The notes under the pieces are model-generated. The model did not search any database. It had not been told where the DNA came from and saw only the letters and a program-made list of their open reading frames with translations. 64,000 nt of DNA from Nostoc sp. CHAB 5844 (lineage in GTDB: Bacteria > Cyanobacteriota > Cyanobacteriia > Cyanobacteriales > Nostocaceae), in the NCBI RefSeq assembly GCF_020829595.1, contig NZ_JAIVFW010000026.1, positions 1 to 64,000 on the forward strand, read 5' to 3'. Below, in pieces: positions 52,738-61,909 of this stretch (position 1 is the stretch's first letter; every line of letters begins with the position of its first letter). The position numbers and the translations under genes are program-made.

Positions 52738-53337
52738 TTAACGGTAAGCTAGTTGCACACGAGCGCGGACTGCTTTTTCGGTATCGGTTGTGAGCATTTG
52801 GTTCAGTCTGGCGAAAATCGGCTGTTGCAAATCGCTATTTTGTGCCAAGGCTTGTAAACCAACAACAGCGGCATACCGAATTGACCATTCAGAGTCTTGA
52901 GAAATAAATATAAGTGTTTCTAAGGCTCTTTTGGGTGCTGTATGGCTGGCGGGAAAATCTAGCTTATGCCAGTGCAAATTTCCTAATCCTTTGGCAGCAG
53001 CACGGCGAACACTGGGGGCAAAGTCTGTAGCAGCTGCACTGATTAATAAATCTAAAGCACGAGGGTCAGCGATCGCCGCTAAAGTGCGAATCGAATAAGC
53101 CCGCGCGCCATAGTTGTAATCATCAATTTGAGATATTAGCTGCGATACTGCATATTCTCCCATTTCTGTGAGGGCAGTTGCTGCTACCGCTGCGGCTGCT
53201 GGGTTGTTATAACCAAACACAGCAATCAGGGTAGGAATTGCAGCTACATCTTTTGTTGCTGCCAAGTTCTGCACTGCTGTCACCATTTGTGCTGGTGTGA
53301 CGGCTTCGGCGACGGCACGAATTAATTCATCAGTCAT
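52738..53337 (-). CDS. cpcF: Phycocyanobilin lyase subunit CpcF
   Basis: 199 residues of HEAT-like helical repeats (KDVAAIPTLIAVFGYNNPAA, ADPRALDLLISAAATDFAPS, WSIRYAAVVGLQALAQNSDL). With CpcE it forms the heterodimeric lyase that attaches phycocyanobilin to Cys84 of CpcA. Length and position (after cpcE) are standard. The 69-base spacer to cpcE is filled with an STRR tract. Confidence 0.95.
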   Translation of the reverse strand: MTDELIRAVAEAVTPAQMVTAVQNLAATKDVAAIPTLIAVFGYNNPAAAAVAATALTEMGEYAVSQLISQIDDYNYGARAYSIRTLAAIADPRALDLLISAAATDFAPSVRRAAAKGLGNLHWHKLDFPASHTAPKRALETLIFISQDSEWSIRYAAVVGLQALAQNSDLQQPIFARLNQMLTTDTEKAVRARVQLAYR

Positions 53338-53340
53338 TGG

Positions 53341-53376
53341 TTATTGGTCATTAGTCATTGGTCATTAGTCAATGTT
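53341..53376. repeat. STRR tract between cpcE and cpcF
   Basis: Heptamers TTGGTCA/TTAGTCA directly upstream of the cpcF start. Confidence 0.8.
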
Positions 53377-53406
53377 TAATCCTCACAAATGACAAAGGAC
53401 AAATGA

Positions 53407-54222
53407 CTACAACAGTGCATCCATGAGGTTCATTACCCGGATACTGTCATCGTTTAACTCTGGAGTTAATTGATGTTCTAGCAATCCTTTGAGGGCAATA
53501 AGCTTGAAGCTATTTTCGACCTTAGCGTGAGCGATCGCTTCTGCTGCTGCCAAATACCCAATTGCACCCAAATCCCCTAAGACAACGCGGCGTAATTTCA
53601 GATCGCCTGTTGCCAACATTTCCACTAACCGCTCTCCGTAGATGGGGTTTTGTGTTAGTTGGTACATAGCTCTGGCAGTGGCGCATTGTACTCGTGGTAC
53701 TGGATGCTCTAGGAAAGGCTGAATCAGAGGTATTGCCTCAGTTGCACCAATTGCTCCTAAGGCTTCTATGACTGCTTCGTAGGGCTGGGTTAGATGGGGG
53801 AGTCCCTGTACTTGCACGGCCTCGGCAACACCCCCATCTAACATTTTGATCAGTACTGATGCGGCAGTGCGATCGCGCAACATTTCTAAAGACTGAGCGG
53901 CTGCTTCGCGCACATAGAAATCAGAACATTCTAGGCATTCAATTAAGCTTGGTACTGCGCTGGCATCTCCTAACTTACCTAATGCTCTAGCTGCATTCCG
54001 CCGCAGAGGATAACCTCCGAGTTCTGTTCTATCGGCTTCATCTTTTAATGCCGCAATTAAAGCATCTACAGCATCTACCCTTTTAACCCGGAACTTGCCT
54101 AGCCACCAAGCTGCATAATAGCGGAGACTTAAGTCTGGTGATTGCAGGTTAGCGATTGCTAGCTCTGGTGTGAGCTGTGGCCCGTTCTGAGAGGGAAATT
54201 CTTCCCCACTGGGTTCTACCAT
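53407..54222 (-). CDS. cpcE: Phycocyanobilin lyase subunit CpcE
   Basis: 271 residues of HEAT-like repeats. The family start LSLRYYAAWWLGKFRVKRVD is present, then GGYPLRRNAARALGKLGDAS, EAVIEALGAIGATEAIPLIQ and the end LRRVVLGDLGAIGYLAAAEA. It acts with CpcF on the alpha subunit of phycocyanin. The gene follows cpcD by 10 bases on the same strand. PecE at 58046 is a paralogue. Confidence 0.96.
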   Translation of the reverse strand: MVEPSGEEFPSQNGPQLTPELAIANLQSPDLSLRYYAAWWLGKFRVKRVDAVDALIAALKDEADRTELGGYPLRRNAARALGKLGDASAVPSLIECLECSDFYVREAAAQSLEMLRDRTAASVLIKMLDGGVAEAVQVQGLPHLTQPYEAVIEALGAIGATEAIPLIQPFLEHPVPRVQCATARAMYQLTQNPIYGERLVEMLATGDLKLRRVVLGDLGAIGYLAAAEAIAHAKVENSFKLIALKGLLEHQLTPELNDDSIRVMNLMDALL

Positions 54223-54232
54223 TGCCAGGGGA

Positions 54233-54475
54233 TTATTCCTCTTCAGCAGTTAACGGCTCAATCTTGACGATTTTGCCACCCAGACGGGTAATTCTTTGGT
54301 ATTCTTCATTCATCCGGCTGTATGGCACTGTAATAAATACACTACCGCTGTTACGAATATTGTATTTATTTTTGTCAGTTTCGGAGTTTTGCCGCAAGCC
54401 TACGACTTCGTAACGGAATACCCGGCTAGCAGATGAAGAAACGCTACTAGCACCAAGTGTGGTTTGACCGAACAT
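54233..54475 (-). CDS. cpcD: Phycobilisome small rod-capping linker CpcD
   Basis: 80 residues, a single CpcD domain (Pfam01383): VFRYEVVGLRQNSETDK, then VFITVPYSRMNEEYQRITRL and a final GGKIVKIEPL. It caps the distal end of the phycocyanin rod and limits its length. The same domain occurs at the C-termini of CpcC and PecC. It follows cpcC by 36 bases. Confidence 0.96.
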   Translation of the reverse strand: MFGQTTLGASSVSSSASRVFRYEVVGLRQNSETDKNKYNIRNSGSVFITVPYSRMNEEYQRITRLGGKIVKIEPLTAEEE

Positions 54476-54511
54476 TACTTCTATATCTCCTGTTTGGTTT
54501 TAGAATCCCTA

Positions 54512-55372
54512 TTAAGCTGGCGTAACGCTGACTATTTTGCCACCTTGCCGATGAATTTGTTGGATTTTGTCAGAAAGCCGCTCGTAAGGTACGATAAAAG
54601 CTGTACTGCTTCTTCTCACACTGGGGTAGCCAGGAGAGCGAATTCCAGTAACTTCGATGCGGTAAACACGATCAGCTTGTCCTACGGCGTTGCCTAAATT
54701 CCGCTTGGGAGCCACATCTTTTGTTGCCCGGAAGCTCCAATTGTTATTACTACCAGAAGGCCCAACAATTGAGGAAGCTTTGTTGCTAGCCAATTCTTGT
54801 GCTAGACGTGATTTTTTACCTTCTACTTGGGCGCGATCACTATTTGCATAGCCTCGGTATAACCGGAATATCCGGTTAAAGCCTACTGTTTTTTGCCCTG
54901 GTTGAGTTGCAAAACCACGATAGTAAGGCACGATGTTATCGCCAAAATTATTTTGATACTCCAATGAATCGATATAGGAGTCAATTTCCGCATCGTAGCC
55001 TTTGGTTTGATACAAGTCTAAGTGATAAGCGACTTCTGACTCATCGTAGGGAGCGCGACCCAACAAGTGTTTATAGTTGAGTTCAATAAGTCTAGTTTGG
55101 AAGCTGTTGTAGAAAAATTTCTTTTTGTAAAGTTCTGATTTAGCAACTGTACGGACAAATTCCCGGACTGTTAAGTTGCCATCTCTTAAAAGTGATTCTG
55201 CACTAACGAGGCGATCGGACGCAAGGATGTAATCATTACCTAAAACGTGCCGATAGACAGCGTGAATCACATTTTCTACATCTTCTCTACTAGCATTAGG
55301 GCGCAGTTCTACTTTAGGTGCGTCGCTAAAAGGCTCTGTTCCCAGCCTGGATGCTGCTGCTGTAATTGCCAT
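54512..55372 (-). CDS. cpcC: Phycocyanin-associated rod linker CpcC
   Basis: 286 residues. An N-terminal Pfam00427 linker domain ([60 protein letters not shown]) and a C-terminal CpcD-like domain ([20 protein letters not shown] to GGKIVSVTP). It organises phycocyanin hexamers into rods. A strong hairpin in the spacer upstream probably reduces expression relative to cpcBA, which need to be far more abundant. Confidence 0.96.
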
Positions 55373-55502
55373 TTTAAGTTTCCTTATTTCTTGGTCGGCT
55401 GTAATTACCGACGGCTGAATTGAAAAAGTCCTGAGTAAAAAACGACCGGAACGCTAATTCCAGATCCTAACCTCTAGTCCCTTCTTCATCCCTAAAAACT
55501 AT

Positions 55503-55562
55503 GCCCGGAGCCAGATCCAACTGCTAGGTGATTCCATCCAGCACTTGTATCCCTCTCCGGGC
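55503..55562 (-). terminator. Hairpin between cpcA and cpcC
   Basis: GCCCGGAG (55503-55510) and its exact complement CTCCGGGC (55555-55562) close a stem-loop 11 bases beyond the cpcA stop. It suits partial termination or stabilisation of the cpcBA message. Confidence 0.7.
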
Positions 55563-55572
55563 AGAAAACTAT

Positions 55573-56064
55573 CTAGCTGAGAGCGTTGATAGCATAGTCG
55601 ATGTAGGTGTTAGCTTCGTTAGCAGCTTGACCAGACAAACCATGATTAGATTTGATGTGCTTCAGAGCTTCTACGTACCAGCTAGGAGACAAATCAAAGG
55701 AGCTGTTGATTTCAGCCAAACCAGCAATTAAATATTCATCCAAGGGGCCAGTACCACCAGCTACCAAGCTGTAGGTGATGATCCGTAGGTAGTGACCAAC
55801 GTCACGAGCGCACTTGGATTTACCACGGCTGTCAGCAGCAAACTGAGGTCCAGGTGTTTGGGTGGTGTAGGGGAATTTTTGGTAAACAGCTTGGGTTGCA
55901 CCATCAATCAAACGTTGAGCGTTGGATGTCAAACCACGAGCAGCTTCCAAGCTAGCAGCAGCACGTTGATAACGACCGTTAACAGCTTGTAATTCGGTGT
56001 TGCCTAAGAAACGCCCTTGGGTGTCAGCAGCTGCAATAGCTTCGGTAATTGGTGTTTTAACCAT
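55573..56064 (-). CDS. cpcA: Phycocyanin alpha subunit
   Basis: 163 residues, globin-like phycobiliprotein. Start [20 protein letters not shown]. The chromophore cysteine is Cys85 counting Met1 (Cys84 in mature numbering), in [17 protein letters not shown], where CpcE/CpcF attach phycocyanobilin. C-terminus [21 protein letters not shown] lies 6-8 bases before the ATG. It follows cpcB by 74 bases. Confidence 0.98.
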   Translation of the reverse strand: MVKTPITEAIAAADTQGRFLGNTELQAVNGRYQRAAASLEAARGLTSNAQRLIDGATQAVYQKFPYTTQTPGPQFAADSRGKSKCARDVGHYLRIITYSLVAGGTGPLDEYLIAGLAEINSSFDLSPSWYVEALKHIKSNHGLSGQAANEANTYIDYAINALS

Positions 56065-56138
56065 GATTTAAAGTTCTCCTTGGTATTTCGTAATTTCTTG
56101 CTTGTTTACCTACCTAATAGTTAGGTTGATGCTTGCTA

Positions 56139-56660
56139 TTAAGCAACAGCAGCAGCGGCACGATCAAAGTAGCTTGCTACTTCAGAGATCAATTGGCTGC
56201 AATCGCCTTTGGTGATGCCGTTAGGATCGTTAGCAATTGCGATCGCTGCTTCTTTGATTTTTTGAACGCCTACAGCTACGGAAGAACCAGGAGTACCTAA
56301 AGCTTGGTATGTTTCACGCAGACCGTTTAATGCGCGATCATCTAGAACGCTGGGATCACCTGCTAAAATTGCGTAGGTTACATAGCGTAAGATGATTTCT
56401 AAGTCGCGGAGACAAGCAGCCGCACGACGGTTGGTGTAAGCGTTACCACCAGGAGCAACCAATTGGGGTTGTTCTTCAAACAATGCACGAGCCGCGTTGG
56501 TAACGATGGTAGAAGAGTTGCTGGTGATGCGGTTTACTACATCCAAGCGTTTGTTGCCGTCTCTAACAACGTTAGCCAGAGCATCTAGTTGTTCTGTGCT
56601 CAGGAACTCGCCTCTAGCGTCAGCTTGAGAAACTACCTTGGTAAATACATCTAATGTCAT
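56139..56660 (-). CDS. cpcB: Phycocyanin beta subunit
   Basis: 173 residues. Chromophore cysteines are Cys83 ([12 protein letters not shown]) and Cys154 ([10 protein letters not shown]) counting Met1. The Asn that is methylated in phycocyanins is present (Asn73 in PGGNAYTNR). AGGAGATT lies upstream of the ATG. It is first gene of the cpc section, with a 613-base upstream region that should contain its own strong promoter, since phycocyanin is made in large excess over the pec products. Confidence 0.98.
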   Translation of the reverse strand: MTLDVFTKVVSQADARGEFLSTEQLDALANVVRDGNKRLDVVNRITSNSSTIVTNAARALFEEQPQLVAPGGNAYTNRRAAACLRDLEIILRYVTYAILAGDPSVLDDRALNGLRETYQALGTPGSSVAVGVQKIKEAAIAIANDPNGITKGDCSQLISEVASYFDRAAAAVA

Positions 56661-57273
56661 GGACTCTAATCTCCTAATTCCTTAGTTGAGAGATGTCTCG
56701 ATTAAAACTGGTAATGTTTTATCAATTTAGGATGGAACATAACAGACCAAGTAACCATTTGTATTTTTGCTGCTCTCAGATTCGCCTGTTACTTCATGAG
56801 GAAAAATTATGAGAACTAGGGTTCGTTTTATGAGAAACTAGCAAACTTTACGAATAGACTGCCTTGTTTAAGTTCTGTCTGTTATTTACCCCTCCAGCTT
56901 ATGTTTATACAACGCTATAGATCCTTTATTTGTTACAAATTGTGAATAAATAAGTTGCAGTCATAAGAACCACCTCAAATCCTTTACATATAAGGGCTTG
57001 ACCTGAGATAAAGTATTTTTTTTTGTTACACAACTTCATATTTAATAAGTTTTTTAGCAAATTTGGCGGGTTTAATATTTTCTTAATTTTTCTACAACCC
57101 TTACCAAGCAAGATATTGCAGTTCTACACCAGATTTTGCATCCGGAATGTTATTGTGAAGAAAAATAAAATAAATATTTCGCAACATTTGTGTGAGTGCT
57201 TGTTTTAGTGGCAAAGGAGGGGAGTAAGGTAAGTAGGGGGAGTATTAATACTCATCTCTCTATGCCCTGATTC
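56661..57273 (-). promoter_or_regulatory. cpcB upstream region
   Basis: 613 bases without a gene between pecF and cpcB, AT-rich. Short open frames have no coding character. It very likely contains the cpc promoter and a long leader, as in related Anabaena strains, but no individual element could be fixed with confidence. Confidence 0.55.
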
Positions 57274-57897
57274 TTAAGCCAAAGCTAAAGCCATGCGCGA
57301 TCGCACCACTGTATCGGCTTCCCCCGCGATCGCATTTTGTAAAGCAGCCTTAGCTTCGGGCGTGGCTATTTCTTGCAAAGACACAGCAGCCGCATAACGC
57401 AGTCCCCAATCTTCAGGAGAGAGCAAAGCCCAAATTAGCTTTTCTTGAACACGGCGCATAACTTCTGCATCGTGAGAATTAACAGCAATGTTTCCTAATC
57501 CTCTTGCAGCTATTCGGCGGACGTTACCTTGGCAATGATTGGCTACTGCTGTACCTACAACATCTGCTAACAAATCCAACGCTTTTGGGGAAGCAATTTG
57601 AGCTAAAGCCTGAATAATATGAGCTTGCAATGTCTGATCTGAAGAAGCTTTGTACGCGACAATTAACGGCTGAACACTCCTATTTCCCAACTTGACTAAC
57701 GCCTCTACAGCAGCAGTTCTAACAGTTGGATGATGATGACTTAAAACTGCGATTACGACATTGATCACGGCCAATTCTTCTGTGTTATTAACAGCTATGG
57801 CTGTAATTGCAGCGATCGCTTCTTCTGGTGTCGAGGCATGATTTATTTGTGAAATTAATTGCTCACTATTGCTGGATGTATTCATAGTTTTGCTCAT
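57274..57897 (-). CDS. pecF: Phycoviolobilin lyase-isomerase subunit PecF
   Basis: 207 residues of HEAT-like repeats, similar to CpcF. The diagnostic NHCQGN motif starts at residue 120, giving His121-Cys122, the pair known to be needed for isomerisation. With PecE it attaches phycocyanobilin to Cys84 of PecA and converts it to phycoviolobilin. It is last gene of the pec section; a hairpin occupies the spacer to pecE. Confidence 0.95.
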   Translation of the reverse strand: MSKTMNTSSNSEQLISQINHASTPEEAIAAITAIAVNNTEELAVINVVIAVLSHHHPTVRTAAVEALVKLGNRSVQPLIVAYKASSDQTLQAHIIQALAQIASPKALDLLADVVGTAVANHCQGNVRRIAARGLGNIAVNSHDAEVMRRVQEKLIWALLSPEDWGLRYAAAVSLQEIATPEAKAALQNAIAGEADTVVRSRMALALA

Positions 57898-57953
57898 TTA
57901 TAAAAAATTGCATGACAAAAGAGATTGGTCATGAGAAGTTAAAAGGTAAAAGG

Positions 57954-58000
57954 AAAAAGTAAAAAAGAGCAAAAATTAATCTTTTGCCTTTTTACTTTTT
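57954..58000 (-). terminator. AT-rich hairpin between pecE and pecF
   Basis: AAAAAGTAAAAAAGAGCAAAA pairs with TTTTGCCTTTTTACTTTTT with small mismatches and a 7-base loop. The stem is long but AT-rich. It would lower the pecF level relative to pecE if active. Confidence 0.5.
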
Positions 58001-58045
58001 ATTTTTTACTTTCTATCACCAATCTCGAAGACTGAATCTTGAAAT

Positions 58046-58825
58046 TTAAAGTTGAATTAATAAATCATCGATTGCTCGAAAAATTAATAAATTTGTTTCT
58101 TTTTCCGAATTATTACTTTCTAAAAGTGCCTCTAAAATGCGCTTTAAGTTTAACAACTTCAAACTATTAGGAACCTGAGCCGTCAAGATTGCCTGTATAG
58201 CTTGTTGATGTCCAACTGCACCTAAATCAAAAACAGCTGCCCAACGTAAATACATATTGTCATGGTTGAGATTTTTGACAATACGTTCAATGTACTGGGG
58301 CTGCTGAGTCAAAAGATACATATATCGAGCAGCGGCACATTGCACTCGCTCAGAAAAATGTTGAAGAAACGGTTCAATTTGCGGACGTGCTGACCAAACC
58401 TGGAGTGTTGCTAATGCTTCAATCAAGGCTTCATAGGGTTGCTCTTGACCCTTTTGTAATAGATGTAGCAAAGGAGTTACTGCTCTTTTGTCCCCAATAG
58501 CTGCTAAAGCAATGATCGCAGCTTCCCGCAGACGCAAATCCTCGTCGCACTCTAACGCTGTTATTAACGCTGGTACAGCTTGGGGATTTTTCAACTGTCC
58601 TAAAGCTCGTGCAGCTTGACGGCGCAGAGGATAACCCCCCGATGGAATTTGATAGCGTTCATCAAACAAAGCATCACATAACGCCGTACAGCCTGCTTGC
58701 ACTTGATGTTTACCTAACCACCAAGCAGCATAATAGCGAATTTGATTATCGTCACTGTACAATGCAGCGATCGCTGTTTCTGGCGAAAGAATTGGTTCAG
58801 CAAAGTTAGTGGTAGTCATGATCAA
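58046..58825 (-). CDS. pecE: Phycoviolobilin lyase-isomerase subunit PecE
   Basis: 259 residues of HEAT-like repeats, paralogous to CpcE: NQIRYYAAWWLGKHQVQAG, GGYPLRRQAARALGQLKNPQ, LRWAAVFDLGAVGHQQAIQA. It works as a heterodimer with PecF on the phycoerythrocyanin alpha subunit. Its C-terminal ~30 residues (LLESNNSEKETNLLIFRAID) are longer than in CpcE. A hairpin lies upstream between pecC and pecE. Confidence 0.95.
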   Translation of the reverse strand: MIMTTTNFAEPILSPETAIAALYSDDNQIRYYAAWWLGKHQVQAGCTALCDALFDERYQIPSGGYPLRRQAARALGQLKNPQAVPALITALECDEDLRLREAAIIALAAIGDKRAVTPLLHLLQKGQEQPYEALIEALATLQVWSARPQIEPFLQHFSERVQCAAARYMYLLTQQPQYIERIVKNLNHDNMYLRWAAVFDLGAVGHQQAIQAILTAQVPNSLKLLNLKRILEALLESNNSEKETNLLIFRAIDDLLIQL

Positions 58826-58842
58826 GAGGGTGTAAGGGGTTA

Positions 58843-58898
58843 AGGGTGTAAGGGTATGGAGGATTTTTGCACCCTAAACCCCCATACCCCTACACCCT
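58843..58898 (-). terminator. Hairpin between pecC and pecE
   Basis: AGGGTGTAAGGGTATGG (58843-58859) pairs with CCATACCCCTACACCCT (58882-58898) with a single mismatch. The GGGTGTA unit is also part of dispersed repeats near 19510 and 48428. It may act as a partial terminator separating structural from lyase genes. Confidence 0.65.
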
Positions 58899-58931
58899 AT
58901 CTAAACGAGAATTCCTGACTTACCCTAAGAC

Positions 58932-59768
58932 TTACACTGAAGAAATGCTCAGTATTTTACCGCCGCGCTTGTGAATTTCTTGGTATGTAGCCGAGAGGCG
59001 TTCATAAGGCACAGTGTAAGTTTGTCGGCTACGGCGTACTGAGGCTTTAGAACCGATTGTACCGGCGATCACTTCAATCACGAATATCCGACTATCTCCT
59101 CTGGCAGCCGAACTAACTAAAGTTGGCGCTGCTGAGACAAAACCTATACCTGCGGAGGTTGGTGGCAAAATCCCATTAGTCAAATTCATTGCGACTTTCG
59201 TCCGCAAGCGAGAATTTTTACGTCCCATCTGAGCATTATCACTGTTACCAGAACCGCGATAAAGCTCTAGTATGCGGTTAAAACCTACCGTTTTCATTCC
59301 TGGAATTGATTGAAATCCCCGGTGGTAAGGAACGACAGAATTCCCAAAAGCGTTTTCATATTCTGGACTGTAAATGTAAGACTCAATATCTGCATCGTAG
59401 CCACGAGCAGCATATAAATCTACATGGTAAGCAATCTCTGATTGATCGTAGGGCGCACGTCCCAATAAGTGCTTATAGTTTAATTCGATAAAACGCACTT
59501 GGGAGTTTTTATAAAAAAAGCATTCTTTGTAAAATTCAGATTTTGCTAAAATCTCCACAAATTGCCGGACATTAATTTTGCCATTACGCAATAAAGCTTC
59601 GGCACTAACAAATTTTTGGCTGGCATATAGTCCTTGGCGACCAAAAATTTGCTGATAGGCAGCCCGAAATACTTTTTGTAATTCGTCTTCGCTCCAATTT
59701 TGGCGTAGCTCTACTTTAATGTCGATTCCATCTCTAATTGCAAGCCGTTCTGCGACTGAACTACTCAT
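58932..59768 (-). CDS. pecC: Phycoerythrocyanin-associated rod linker PecC
   Basis: 278 residues with the same layout as CpcC: linker domain ([60 protein letters not shown]) and C-terminal CpcD-like domain ([20 protein letters not shown] to [10 protein letters not shown]). It places the phycoerythrocyanin hexamer at the tip of the rod. Typical length. AGGAGCGA precedes the ATG. Confidence 0.95.
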   Translation of the reverse strand: MSSSVAERLAIRDGIDIKVELRQNWSEDELQKVFRAAYQQIFGRQGLYASQKFVSAEALLRNGKINVRQFVEILAKSEFYKECFFYKNSQVRFIELNYKHLLGRAPYDQSEIAYHVDLYAARGYDADIESYIYSPEYENAFGNSVVPYHRGFQSIPGMKTVGFNRILELYRGSGNSDNAQMGRKNSRLRTKVAMNLTNGILPPTSAGIGFVSAAPTLVSSAARGDSRIFVIEVIAGTIGSKASVRRSRQTYTVPYERLSATYQEIHKRGGKILSISSV

Positions 59769-60045
59769 TTTGACAATCGCTCCTTTTTAAATTTCTCTTG
59801 ACATAAATTTGGGTCTTTGGCAGTAGAAAAGTGCTGCAACTAAAGCAGAAAATAACTTATACTAATTCACGAAAATTCGGCAACAGATTTAAAGGTATAA
59901 CATTATATGCTGTTGAAAATTCATAATTACGTTAGCGTAGCGTTAGCGAGTCCGCGAGCGTCATTACGAATTACGAATTACGAATTAGTATTAACTCTCT
60001 ACTTATTGAGCAATTATCTATTTCCAAAGACCCACAAGTTTTGTA
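59769..60045. other. pecA-pecC spacer with a split hairpin
   Basis: GGGTCTTTGG (59811-59820) and its exact complement CCAAAGACCC (60024-60033) lie about 200 bases apart. Between them are dispersed repeat motifs (GTTAGCGTAGCGTTAGCGAG and ATTACGA units). It looks like a hairpin whose loop has been enlarged by repeat sequence. Confidence 0.55.
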
Positions 60046-60534
60046 TTAGCTTAGGGCGTTGATTGCATAGTTGAGGTAGGTGTTTGCTTCACCAGCAACA
60101 TCACCACTTAAACCATGATTGTCACGCACAAATTCAAGTGCAGCTACATACCAACTAGGAGATAAACCAAGAGCGCTGTTGAGTTCGCTTAAGCCAGCAA
60201 CTACATATTCATCTAAAGGCCCTGTACCACCAACAACACAGCAATAGCTAATGGTGCGGAGATAGTGGTCAATATCGCGTACACACTTGGATTTGCCTTC
60301 GGGACTAGAGGCGTATTGAGGGCCACTCATTTGAGTGGTGTAGGGGAATTTTTGATAAACATGATTTGCAGCTGCTTCTGCCCATTTTTTGCCATTATTT
60401 GTAAATGCTTTGGCAGCGTCTAAACCTGCACGAGCGCGGTTGAACCGACCAAATACTGCTTGTATTTCGGTATTGCTGAGATAAGAACCGCGCAAATCAG
60501 CAGCAGCGATCGCTTCAGTTAAGGGTGTTTTCAT
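60046..60534 (-). CDS. pecA: Phycoerythrocyanin alpha subunit
   Basis: 162 residues. The chromophore cysteine is Cys84 ([17 protein letters not shown]), which carries phycoviolobilin after PecE/PecF action. Cys98-Cys99 ([10 protein letters not shown]) are typical of PecA, where redox-active cysteines affect photochemistry. Start [27 protein letters not shown] precedes the ATG. It follows pecB by 74 bases, the same spacing as cpcB-cpcA. Confidence 0.97.
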   Translation of the reverse strand: MKTPLTEAIAAADLRGSYLSNTEIQAVFGRFNRARAGLDAAKAFTNNGKKWAEAAANHVYQKFPYTTQMSGPQYASSPEGKSKCVRDIDHYLRTISYCCVVGGTGPLDEYVVAGLSELNSALGLSPSWYVAALEFVRDNHGLSGDVAGEANTYLNYAINALS

Positions 60535-60608
60535 AACTCTCCTAATCTCCTCGATTTTCGACTAATCACTAACAGTCAGTTTGAGAAAAGTTTGAACAAA
60601 ATTGTTTA

Positions 60609-61127
60609 TTAAGCAACAGCACTAGCAGCGCGATCAAAATAGCTGGCTAATTCCCCAATTAGTTGGCTACAATCACCTCTGCTAATACCATTGGGGTCAT
60701 TAGCAATTGAGATAGCGGCATCTTTCATTTTTTGAATGGCGGAAGCTACAGCATCACCAGGAGTACCAAGAGCGTTGTAGGTTTCTCTTAGACCATTTAA
60801 GCAGCGATCGTCCATAACGCTGGCATCACCTGCTAATACAGAATAAGTGACATAACGCAGAATAAATCCTAAGTCACGAATACAAGCAGCTTGATTACGA
60901 TTATGGAAACAAGCACCACCAGCATTAAAGATTTGCGGACGTTCAGCAACTACAGCACGATAGGCATTAGACACAATTGAAGAAGCATTACTGGTGAGTC
61001 TGTTGACTATATCTAACCGCTTGTTGCTATCAGCAACTACTGCTGATAAAGCGTTAATTTCATCACCACTTAGATATGAACCTTTTTTATCGGCTTGTTC
61101 AACTACTTTGGAAAAAGCGTCGAGCAT
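60609..61127 (-). CDS. pecB: Phycoerythrocyanin beta subunit
   Basis: 172 residues. Chromophore cysteines are Cys82 ([13 protein letters not shown]) and Cys153 ([10 protein letters not shown]). At the position of the methylated Asn of phycocyanin it has Ala ([10 protein letters not shown]). Extra cysteines occur at 73 and 109. TAGGAGGAA precedes the ATG (strong ribosome-binding site). It is first gene of the pec-cpc super-cluster. Confidence 0.97.
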   Translation of the reverse strand: MLDAFSKVVEQADKKGSYLSGDEINALSAVVADSNKRLDIVNRLTSNASSIVSNAYRAVVAERPQIFNAGGACFHNRNQAACIRDLGFILRYVTYSVLAGDASVMDDRCLNGLRETYNALGTPGDAVASAIQKMKDAAISIANDPNGISRGDCSQLIGELASYFDRAASAVA

Positions 61128-61909
61128 TTTCTATTCCTCCTAAAGGTCAGTGCAGCGTTTTATTAGGTATACAGCAATTAATCTCTTGAGCAGAAATTTC
61201 ACAGCAAAACACAGTTGTTATTTCAAATGCAAATTTGAAATAACAAACATTTGCCGCAATCAACTATTTCAAAAAACAGCTAATTTTGCTTGTTTTTTTA
61301 ATTGCTTTTAAACCTTCGTTCAGTATTTTATATATTGGTTGAGTTAGTTTTTTCTTAAGTTTTGTAAAATCGTGTTACTCCATACAGCTTTTTAGCTAAA
61401 GTATTGCTCTACAAAGCTTTTGCTAATACTAAGGAAATATTCACTTTACAATTAGAGATTTTTAGTAACTTTACTTTACATATTCTCTCAGCTTTTTTGT
61501 GTTTGGTAACAAATGCTACTTATATATGATAAATTGCTGACAGTGTGACTTGTGGATATGAGAAAACACAGCAGGAATCAAGCTACTGTTCAATACAAAC
61601 TAAACTTATGAAACTAAAGTCTTTTGACTCTTAACTTTTAACTTTTGACTTTCAAGTAGCGTTAGTGGCTGTTAGAAATTGTGTTAGATAAATTTTGTTA
61701 CATATATCACAATGTTTAATTTTAATTAGTTAAATAAAAATAATTTTGACTTGAACTACTAGATATATTATTAATTTCCTTATAACTTTTTGTTTACAAG
61801 CATTTCATGCAGTATTGACACTACTTACTGGCATTTTGGAAAAAAATTGATGTGTAAGCTTTTGTAAAGCTAAGTGAAGGAAAACCTAAAAATTCTTTAT
61901 ATTCTCTTT
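61128..61909 (-). promoter_or_regulatory. pecB upstream region
   Basis: 782 bases without a gene, strongly AT-rich. It should hold the pec promoter (pec genes respond to light quantity in relatives). A CTTTTGA/CTTTTAA heptamer tract lies near 61621-61650. No further element could be fixed. Confidence 0.5.
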
